NCBI GenBank assembly: GCA_036426205.1
Contig: CM071568.1
Span: 41,654,284-41,718,283 of the forward strand
Origin: Ascaphus truei
Taxonomy: Eukaryota; Chordata; Amphibia; Anura; Ascaphidae
Length of the DNA: 64,000 nt
Reading direction: 5' to 3'
Part shown: positions 61,701 through 64,000 of the stretch, one piece after another
How positions within the stretch are numbered: the stretch's first letter is position 1
Layout: the number at the start of each line of letters is the position of its first letter
Made by a program: the position numbers and the translations under genes
Notes under the pieces: generated by a model
Seen by the model: only the letters and a program-made list of their open reading frames with translations
The model's database searches: none
What the model was told of the DNA's origin: nothing

Positions 61701-62128
61701 CTGCAGAACCTTCCACTGTAAGTCCAGCACGTCAACAACTCAGTAATGCTCTTAGTCGAATGACTCAAGGTTTGCGTTGGGTACGAATTACTCTTGGGAG
61801 GTCAAGCTCTACCAGCCAAAACCAAAGTCCACTAAGACAGCTTGACAGCAGCGGAAGTGGAAGAGATGATGACGATGATGTAGAAATGCTGATCCCTGCA
61901 TTAGACTTTGATATGAATGATTGTAGTAGACCATTACTTGATCTTGCTCCTGATCAGGGTCAAGGGATTAGACAACAGTCTAGTGCAACAAATCATGGAG
62001 TGAGGCCATGTAATCGTGATGGCCCTTGTGAATGTTGTGGCATTGTGCACACTGCTCAGATACCTGACACCTGTTTGGAAGCTGTGCTAAAAAATGATAG
62101 TGATGACGAGGCATTGTTACTCTGTTAG
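23831..62128 (+). CDS. LRP12: LDL receptor-related protein 12, seven coding exons
   Basis: Joined coding exons (23831-23900, 52332-52388, 54678-54813, 56295-56497, 57188-58280, 59685-59817, 61283-62128) give 2538 bases and 845 residues, close to the human protein (859). Order: signal peptide (about 1-24); CUB1 (44-154); LDLa1-2 (about 158-247, each with the acidic DxSDE or DxGDE end); CUB2 (252-365); LDLa3-5 (368-403, 406-441, 444-478); one transmembrane helix (about 486-509, VITAAVIGSLICGLLLVIAL); a 336-residue cytoplasmic tail with PPSY (539-542); C-terminus SDDEALLLC. LRP12 is a plasma-membrane endocytic or signalling receptor whose tail binds cytoplasmic adaptors. All junctions are GT-AG and phases agree. 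Exons 2-7 are certain by similarity; exon 1 is inferred from phase and signal-peptide character. Confidence 0.9.
23901..25275 (+). other. LRP12 intron 1, proximal part
   Basis: 23945-24115 resembles a dispersed repeat (GCGCCATTAATGTGCATAGC ... GAGCTTACAATAT). The rest is AT-rich, with no coding signal. Confidence 0.5.
25276..25605. mobile_element. Harbinger-like MITE, TTA target duplication
   Basis: Starts GGCTGAGTACATGG and ends CCCTGGACTCAGCC, flanked by TTA at 25273-25275 and 25606-25608. The interior has TGACGTCA (25380-25387) and CCTCATTGGACGAACCGG. Immediately right, CAATAGGAAGTCACAACGGC and its near-inverse form another short palindrome (about 25629-25672). Confidence 0.75.
25780..28378 (+). 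mobile_element. 5'-truncated CR1-type LINE, RT and 3' end
   Basis: The open frame 26065-27066 shows RT blocks in order: NYRPVSLTSIVGKLLE, QHGF..RSCQTNL, YLDFAKAFDTVSH, GVPQGSVLGPLLFNLFINDL, and FADDTK with the catalytic Asp pair. The C-terminal part, after a Harbinger-like insertion, resumes as KRRLRGDMITVYKYIQG and FTVRAVKMWNSLP (27850-28148), typical of CR1. The end is an ATCTACTATCTACTATGTAAC microsatellite-like tail. No endonuclease or ORF1 remains. Confidence 0.9.
27066..27802. mobile_element. Harbinger-like element inserted in CR1
   Basis: It interrupts the CR1 reading frame. Ends GGCCTCGGTCCCGC and GGGAGCGGGGCC; TTA on both sides (27063-27065 and 27803-27805). 27330-27560 is a (TG)n/TGAGTGCC minisatellite. 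The ORFs on its minus strand are His/Thr repeat artefacts. Confidence 0.8.
28381..29842 (+). other. LRP12 intron 1, no gene seen
   Basis: Contains dispersed-repeat-like pieces (AAGCTTACAATCTAAAAGG near 28728; GGGTCACAGAGAGCTTTG near 29190). A partial TTTCTCCCACGTCCATCC motif near 29421 matches the arms of the next foldback. No exon candidate. Confidence 0.45.
29843..30141. repeat. Foldback element with about 60-bp arms
   Basis: 29843-29901 and 30081-30141 are inverted copies; both contain GATAATTCCATTTCTC or its complement, and CATGCCAGTACAA. A third, partial copy lies near 29421. It is probably a MITE; no TSD was fixed. Confidence 0.6.
30142..31647 (+). other. LRP12 intron 1, no feature recognised
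   Basis: AT-rich, non-coding, without clear repeats. Confidence 0.45.
31648..31927. mobile_element. GC-rich Harbinger-like MITE
   Basis: Left GGCCGCGATTACAGTGCG and the right end (inverse of CGTTTACAGTGCAGACGC) are imperfect inverted repeats; the left flank is TAA and the right is TAT. The core has GGTTCAGCCAATGAG and TGACATCACGG (31813-31823), shared with other MITEs here. Confidence 0.65.
31928..33880 (+). other. LRP12 intron 1, no gene; (GT)n/(AT)n at 32336-32430
   Basis: A compound GT and AT microsatellite lies at about 32336-32430. The rest is AT-rich with no coding signal. Confidence 0.5.
33881..34360. mobile_element. MITE with perfect 22-bp inverted repeats, CTA target duplication
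   Basis: The termini at 33881-33902 (starting GGGGCCTATGCAGAGAGC) and 34339-34360 are perfect inverse copies. CTA flanks both sides (33878-33880 and 34361-34363). The interior repeats CTCGCC and TTCGCCA-like motifs on both strands many times. No transposase. Perfect ends suggest a fairly young copy. Confidence 0.9.
34364..36055 (+). other. LRP12 intron 1, no gene seen
   Basis: Non-coding; no exon candidate or clear transposon end. Confidence 0.45.
36056..36206. repeat. Foldback palindrome, about 50-bp arms
   Basis: 36056-36104 and 36157-36206 are inverted copies (AACAGGGCATTACTGGCCAA and its counterpart) around a loop with three AAAGGC repeats. Confidence 0.7.
36210..36866. mobile_element. 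Possible MITE with ATTATAGGCTAAA ends
   Basis: ATTATAGGCTAAA at 36210-36222 and its exact inverse at 36854-36866. The interior has a (CA)n array (36362-36394). Near the right end lies a ATTCCGGCCATTACTGAATG palindrome. The target duplication is not clear. Confidence 0.5.
36916..37274. repeat. GC-rich block of consecutive hairpins
   Basis: Consecutive stems: 36916-36931 with 36954-36969 (16 bp perfect); 36974-36985 with 36993-37004 (12 bp); 37017-37024 with 37033-37040 (8 bp); 37089-37106 (18-base palindrome GTCCCGCGATCGCGGGAC); 37107-37133; 37215-37225 with 37230-37240 (11 bp); 37243-37274 (near-perfect). Its edges contain TTTATTCGAGCA and AATAAAGTGTGTCGG, also found at the ends of the MITE at 8087-8483, so it is probably a relative. 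Short ORFs across it are not supported. Confidence 0.75.
37275..39070 (+). other. LRP12 intron 1, no gene seen
   Basis: AT-rich non-coding DNA. Confidence 0.45.
39071..39200. repeat. 65-bp tandem duplication
   Basis: Two copies (39071-39135 and 39136-39200) of a unit starting TATGTTCCTGATGTTGAAAC, nearly identical. Confidence 0.9.
39738..42779 (+). CDS. L2 LINE polyprotein: signal-like N-terminus, 2A-like motif, endonuclease, reverse transcriptase
   Basis: 1013 codons. Residues 1-18 are hydrophobic and signal-peptide-like (MNLLCLLTFFFLLASWRC). A second hydrophobic stretch (about 82-91) leads into GDIETNPGP (92-100), a 2A-like ribosome-skipping motif. The AP-type endonuclease starts near 120 (HINIRSL), with GDFNFNW near 260 and SDHA at 325. 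RT blocks: NYRPISLLPILSKVMEK, LDFAKAFDTVDH (about 702), GVPQGSVLGPLLFSVFINDL, and YADD (790-793). All catalytic signatures look intact. The true C-terminus is displaced: a 2521-bp duplication shifts the frame by one and the ORF stops nine codons' worth of bases past the junction, so this copy is probably defective. No separate ORF1 was seen. Confidence 0.85.
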   Translation: MNLLCLLTFFFLLASWRCYSLYPLQTPPSWPAPNITIHPGLLKSLALSTECWWRTLKTSTPTTAHSNGKHHKFTTCKQLPKFLLILLLSLAGDIETNPGPPISALSHAPENSTFKFQKGLSVAHINIRSLLPKLDELRAWCLMHKPKAIVLTETWLSSKTPDANIAIQGYSIFRRDRSKRGGGVLFYIADTLQFTLLHCPPSPPSFETLVGKICLPFSKPILLAGIYRPPKALLQSLTDITQFLASISSLNEKSELLVLGDFNFNWLDPKNHKIQIQLKSLNLSQLISQPTRINLKSHNHSLLDWILSSNPSRIQSSGILPDIFSDHAIVYCVRKIKPPHSSPKVLLTRTFKNFNPQQFLDDLTNCPWHRIDLIPDPDFALDYFQSEFLKLCDTHAPLRKIRVRGAHLPWVTPDLIALYQFRDALWKSYKVTGTTKDLNHYRCLRNVCTRQTRHAKAQYYSDNLLQNTSNPANFWKVINNIFQPPNHQQPSNITKGDITLTNPTDIANAFNDYFVGCATNLLAKRSTNPKPESHPGSTPIVPPPPNTAHNFQFSPVSEEEITQALLKLKLSSQCGPDLLQSRFLRLGAPAIAKPIASIVNSILSAGLIPKTWKTARVVPIFKSGDKNTVSNYRPISLLPILSKVMEKCVHSQLSEFYTKTNFPSQFQSGFRPKHSTVTTLLKVCNEIQCGMERGQLTGAVFLDFAKAFDTVDHAILLNKLQSSGIGKHALNWFQSYLSGRSQHVSISGSNSNPLDITCGVPQGSVLGPLLFSVFINDLPTACKEASIHMYADDTILYAHSHSLSDLQHILQSDFLRLENWISQNKLFLNTDKTVTMVFGTKTKFVKLPVTELLIRTNAKTTLTPVTSFKYLGLWFDSHLTFGMHIDTLTTKTYAKLGVLYRNKSSLSLLVRKRIAQQMLMPIIDYGDIVYGSAPQTHLSKLDTLYNSICRFVLQCNYNTHHCEMLKELDWSSLESRRKVHLSCLTLKYFLGKLPSYLNKLLTPTTCSTYLLHF
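40011..40037 (+). other. 2A-like ribosome-skipping motif
   Basis: Codes GDIETNPGP, fitting the DxExNPGP consensus, preceded by LLLSLA. 2A-like motifs are known in some AP-endonuclease LINEs just upstream of the endonuclease, as here. Skipping between Gly99 and Pro100 would release a 99-residue leader from the enzyme. Confidence 0.8.
40250..45291. repeat. Exact 2521-bp tandem duplication within L2
   Basis: 40250-42770 and 42771-45291 match at constant offset 2521, with identical translations on both strands. The junction (ACCTATC/TACTCC) has no microhomology. 2521 is 3x840+1, so the copies are in different frames. Confidence 0.9.
42808..45486 (+). pseudogene. Second L2 copy: endonuclease and RT without N-terminus
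   Basis: Open for 892 codons, starting inside the endonuclease domain (from LFYIADTLQF), and continuing to the natural L2 C-terminus (RSDSKRLFMVPRLNKVSG ... AVSHFNLVCNCFISS). It lacks the leader, the 2A-like motif and the first part of the endonuclease, and has no ATG at its beginning. It arises purely from the tandem duplication. Confidence 0.85.
45739..46019. mobile_element. GC-rich Harbinger-like MITE
   Basis: Left GGCTGCGCTTATAGTGCCGA, right inverse GGCCGCGCTTGTAGCGCCGG; flanks TTA and TTT. A second GGCGCTTATAGTGC near 45804 suggests a nested or duplicated end. Same family as 2553-2842. Confidence 0.7.
46210..46745 (+). pseudogene. CR1 ORF1 remnant with SGNH-esterase domain
   Basis: KIVVVGHSIIRK (46246-46281) corresponds to the SGNH block I region, FGTND near 46410 to block III, and DGLHLNEEGSSVVGG (about 46667-46711) to block V with its Asp and His. 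The last part is open (46529-46747, ending GRMLKRLEGILN). An SGNH/GDSL-type esterase in ORF1 is known for CR1-like LINEs. The middle is frameshifted, and block I has GHS in place of GDS. Confidence 0.65.
46776..47449. mobile_element. Solo LTR inserted in CR1
   Basis: TGTGACGGAGCGG...CCCTTACA, 674 bp, TG...CA ends, between CR1 ORF1 and ORF2. Flanks CGAAC and CAAAC differ at one base, consistent with a worn 5-bp target duplication. Confidence 0.5.
47450..49690 (+). pseudogene. Old CR1 LINE ORF2, degenerate
   Basis: Endonuclease pieces: YDIIGITETWWD (47712-47747), GDFNYPE near 48050, and NSDHNM near 48250. RT pieces: VVYLDFAKAF near 49295 and FADNTK near 49563, where the second catalytic Asp codon is Asn. 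Many frameshifts and small deletions. It is related to the CR1 at 25780 but much older. Confidence 0.8.
49691..52331 (+). other. LRP12 intron 1, distal part
   Basis: 49700-50430 looks repeat-derived but no termini could be fixed. 50840-51090 has an 83-codon ORF without recognisable features. No exon evidence before 52332. Confidence 0.45.
52332..52388 (+). CDS. LRP12: LRP12 exon 2, 57-bp symmetric exon
   Basis: Between TTCTAG and GTAAGT. Encodes NGALAERSENVRVLGLPA, matching the human NGALAEHSENV segment. Phase 1 on both sides, so skipping leaves the frame intact; the human gene makes an isoform differing by 19 residues here. Confidence 0.9.
52902..53150. mobile_element. Harbinger-like MITE in intron 2
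   Basis: Left GGCCATGTCCATGGTT and right inverse GGCTGCATCCATGGTT. TTA at left, TAA at right. The core has GGTTCAGCCAATGG and TGACGTCA (53058-53065). Confidence 0.7.
53215..53427. mobile_element. hAT-like palindromic MITE in intron 2
   Basis: Outer ends CAGTGGTGCTCCACTC and the inverse of GAGTTGAGCACCCTG. An inner palindrome is built on AGGATATCCC and AGCACAGGTGGC. Flanks CATTACGT and CATTACAT match 7 of 8, as for a hAT duplication. Poly-C and poly-G tracts face each other. Confidence 0.7.
53603..53811. mobile_element. Tigger/pogo-like MITE in intron 2
   Basis: CAGCTGGTCCTTGCTTATCC at left and, inverted, CAAGGTGGTCCTCGGTATCC at right. Left flank TA; the right TA is one base off. Interior rich in GTCGGATAAG repeats. 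Confidence 0.5.
54678..54813 (+). CDS. LRP12: LRP12 exon 3, first half of CUB1
   Basis: Begins within Ala-Cys (ACGGITEQIKEQSG) and carries ITSPGWPSEYPSRINCSW, the conserved CUB opening. Donor CAG|GTGCGT, phase 2. Confidence 0.95.
54814..56294 (+). other. LRP12 intron 3, with short repeats
   Basis: A 47-bp unit starting CTAGGGTGTTGCGGGTTGAA is repeated at 55373-55419 and 55420-55466. (GT)n lies at 55528-55560. Near 55880 the motif ACGAAACGCGTAGTGC has a dispersed-repeat look. No gene. Confidence 0.6.
56295..56497 (+). CDS. LRP12: LRP12 exon 4, second half of CUB1
   Basis: Encodes FQEFDLQGSFRC through CGSTIPAPYISLQDH to SRKGFRLSYFSG, the CUB closing pattern. Acceptor TTTTTCAG, donor TCAG|GTATGG, phase 1. 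Confidence 0.95.
56521..56650. repeat. (GT)n microsatellite 23 bp after the exon 4 donor
   Basis: A nearly pure GT run of about 50 bases, then interrupted GT-rich DNA to 56650. Confidence 0.95.
57188..58280 (+). CDS. LRP12: LRP12 exon 5: LDLa1-2, CUB2, LDLa3-5, transmembrane helix
   Basis: One 1093-bp exon. LDLa1 (CESDRFHCENGKCIPETFKC ...) and LDLa2 precede CUB2 (CGQSLKYFYGAFSSPNYPDF ...). Three more LDLa repeats follow, each ending C-x-DGSDE/NGSDE/NGRDE. Then the transmembrane segment and RMFER. Six Cys per repeat are present. Donor AAG|GTAAGT. Confidence 0.97.
58341..58727. mobile_element. hAT MITE in intron 5
   Basis: Ends CAGGGGTGGGGAACG and the inverse of GTTCCCCACCCCTG; a perfect 8-bp duplication GTTTACAT at 58333-58340 and 58728-58735. 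Begins 60 bp after the exon 5 donor. Interior ORFs are shadows. Confidence 0.9.
58740..58784. repeat. (GT)n microsatellite
   Basis: An uninterrupted GT run a few bases right of the hAT target duplication. Confidence 0.95.
58986..59321. mobile_element. Tc1/mariner-type MITE in intron 5
   Basis: Ends CAGATACAGCGGCCGTTATT and, inverted, CAGATGCAGCGGCCGTTATT; TA on both sides (58984-58985 and 59322-59323). Interior has GCGGCATTAACGCCGCC-like palindromes. The 83-codon ORF here is not supported. Confidence 0.8.
59685..59817 (+). CDS. LRP12: LRP12 exon 6, juxtamembrane cytoplasmic tail
   Basis: Encodes SFETQLSRVEAELLRREAPP and SYGQLIAQGLIPPVEDFPV. PPSY is a PPxY-type WW-domain ligand. Donor CAG|GTAAAG, phase 0. 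Confidence 0.95.
59818..61282 (+). other. LRP12 intron 6
   Basis: Non-coding. One MITE at 60614-60849 is listed separately; nothing else recognised. Confidence 0.6.
60614..60849. mobile_element. Harbinger-like MITE in intron 6, TAA target duplication
   Basis: Left GGCTACAGACATAGTG and, inverted, AGCAGCGGACATAGTGTGCG; TAA at 60611-60613 and 60850-60852. The core has CCAATGAGGGCG and TGACATCACGG (60731-60741). Confidence 0.75.
61283..62128 (+). CDS. LRP12: LRP12 exon 7, cytoplasmic tail and stop
   Basis: 281 residues and TAG. Starts ASVLENLRLAVRSQLGFTS; contains GRSSNIWNRIFNFVRSR, SALSRMTQGLRWVRITLGRS-like sequence, an acidic DDDDDVEML patch, CECCGIVHTAQIPDTC, and ends DSDDEALLLC as in other vertebrates. 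The Ser-rich middle is the least conserved part. Confidence 0.97.
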   Translation, partial: ASVLENLRLAVRSQLGFTSIRLPIAGRSSNIWNRIFNFVRSRNSGSLALASTEGDNAVSSQSTNREADRSNTHRGLFSIESDTDRENERRDAQGAVGGIAASLPQKTPPVSAVEVTVGANGVLPQNSNSSTMDNGREMSAAEPSTVSPARQQLSNALSRMTQGLRWVRITLGRSSSTSQNQSPLRQLDSSGSGRDDDDDVEMLIPALDFDMNDCSRPLLDLAPDQGQGIRQQSSATNHGVRPCNRDGPCECCGIVHTAQIPDTCLEAVLKNDSDDEALLLC

Positions 62129-64000
62129 GCGCAGATGTAGCAGTGAGAACATACAGTTTGGAGCAATATATATTCACTGTTTTGTACTTCACAGAAACAA
62201 ATTAGTGCTTGGAATTTTCAAGTGAAAACAAATTACTGCAGGCTTGAATTTTTCGGCATGGGTACCTCTGGGTTACTACAGTGAATGTTTTACATAAAAA
62301 ATGCTATCTGCATTTAACTATAAACCAGTTTTGAATTACACAATAAATCCATGCCGGTACACAATAGAATATTGTTTACACTATAGAAAGACTGGTTGTG
62401 TAAATGGCTCTGTGAGCATCAGTTACCTTGAATGGACACAACTACTTATTAGTAAATGATCTGTTACAGATGCAAGAACCATCACATTTTTAAAGCATCA
62501 AATGTTTGCACAAATGAAAGACATTTGAATCCGGATGCAATTCTCCTATCTTTGTTGCCAAATCCTACATTGTAAAATGTTGACATAGCCGTTATTTTCT
62601 AAATCCACATACAGTACAGTCAAACAGCTAATCGGTCTCATCTACCATGTAATGAGAACTAAAGAGATTGATCTAATTATTTACAGTAGATTATTATAGC
62701 CAACCCTGACACTTACTAAGGCACCCATTACCTTATTTAGAAAAACTGTACTTTTCATATTATATTTGGATGGTTGCACTGCTTTCATTTGAATACAGTG
62801 GGTATTATACAAAAATACTAAACAATTTTTTTAGGTATGATTTTTAAAGTAAATTATTTCCTCTTTTATTAAGTGATTTAACATTAAAGCCCCTAAAGTA
62901 AAGTTTGTTTGACTTTGCAGCAAAAATAATAGATTGGATGGAATGCGCAATCTGTTTTCTAGCTTTACCATGCAAAAAGCACATAAGCTAGGCCCAAAAA
63001 TTGTAATCCTGTTTTAAATTGCATAACTGTTGCAAAAAATCACTGTTGAAAATGTTTTGCTGTTTGCACAGTAAGGTTATAAAAACAAACTTGGCTGCTT
63101 CTTAGAGTTTAATAGTGTTGATATGGAAGTGTATTTCAGCTTCAGCATCACTGTGAAGCCTTACTTGGACATCCATATCGATGTGAACTTTTTACTTGGA
63201 ATTAGCATTAAAGTTGTTTTTTTTCCTTAGGTGAGATTGAGGCCTTTGATCAATATGTTGTGAAACTGTTTCTCCATGTTGGAGACTGTTGTTATTTCCA
63301 TTGATTTGATAGAGTTTAATTCCTTACCAGCACTGTGAAGCAGCTTCACAGCACCTTGAAAACTGGCCTGAGTTGGTAAAGGCGATCTTCTTACATTTAT
63401 AAGGAAGTTTAGCTGTTCAGTTTTAGCTACATTGAATTGTCATTTCTCACAGTCCTTACATGGGATATTTAATTTAGAAGATATATACTGCATATAGTGA
63501 GGAGGGACCCTATGGAATGTAAAGTATGAGGCTCTCAGACTTAGCTAGTAGAGATGTTCAACAATTTTGCCCAAGTTCGCAAACCATGTGATTTATTGGT
63601 AAATCATCAATCTAAAAATGAGTCGTGGGTCAGTCAGCTCATAAACGGTACGATCAAAATTCACCAAGCATTTCAACTAATGATGCTAACTCCCATCCAG
63701 GGCCTAAAAATATGGGTTTACTGGAGAGGAGAAAATGCTTGGCTAGTCACCTGCAGATTGTGATGGAGTTGTGATTCACTTGCAAAAATGCAAATTAATG
63801 GGGGCAATGTATGATTTGTGCAAAACATTTAGCCCTTAAAAGTTCTATTTTGGCAAAAATCAATTTTGTGCATTCAAACATTTTTTTTTGTTTTTAAGTT
63901 TTTGCACATCTCATTAGCTAGGATATATGTGCAAGTCGATATTTCTTTAACAAATATTTCTCATAACCTCATTAATAGACTTGCCTTCATTGCCCCACGC
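62129..64000 (+). other. LRP12 3' UTR, open at the window edge
   Basis: AT-rich, no ORF of note. AATAAA at 62342-62347 would give a short 3' UTR; ATTAAA variants lie at 62883 and 63207. A long 3' UTR past the window cannot be excluded. No transposon ends were seen in it. Confidence 0.65.

Noticed and set aside
61514..61768. Minus-strand ORF over LRP12 exon 7
   Set aside because: Shadow of the conserved sense coding sequence.

Overview
The window is vertebrate nuclear DNA, most likely from a frog. It holds one multi-exon protein gene with GT-AG introns and a very dense load of transposable elements: L2- and CR1-type LINEs, LTR elements, and many Harbinger-like, hAT-like and mariner-like MITEs. 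The organism call rests on the gene's close similarity to tetrapod LRP12 and on the repeat mix; it is an inference.

The gene is LRP12, a type I membrane receptor with CUB and LDL-receptor class A domains, on the + strand. Seven coding exons can be joined in frame: exon 1 (signal peptide) at 23831-23900, then 52332-52388, 54678-54813, 56295-56497, 57188-58280, 59685-59817 and 61283-62128. Together they encode 845 residues. Exon 1 was placed from its phase-1 donor, a signal-peptide-like translation and a promoter-like flank. Exons 2-7 are supported by direct protein similarity. The 3' UTR runs on from 62129.

Layout. 1-7616 is intergenic, with MITEs, microsatellites and an L2 fragment. 7617-14523 is a minus-strand LTR retroelement with no visible pol, carrying an unrecognised Pro- and Cys-rich ORF; it contains an internal partial duplication and a 47-base N gap. 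14524-21013 and 21668-28020 are two copies of one segment: L2 tail with a nested solo LTR, LRP12 promoter and exon 1, a MITE, and a CR1 copy broken by a Harbinger-like element. The first copy is full of single-base indels and looks like uncorrected long-read gap fill. 23901-52331 is LRP12 intron 1, which contains a nearly full-length L2 with a 2A-like motif and an exact 2521-bp internal tandem duplication, an old CR1 with an SGNH-esterase ORF1 remnant, and many MITEs. 52332-62128 holds the remaining exons, with further MITEs in the introns.

Most promising observations: the LRP12 promoter and exon 1 lie inside a probable false duplication; a degenerate array of TATA-like motifs sits just upstream of the start codon; the L2 element encodes a signal-peptide-like N-terminus followed by a 2A-like motif; a MITE has its own empty site in the same window; a family of MITEs shares a CCAAT plus CRE-like core; and a 360-bp block is built almost entirely of consecutive hairpins.
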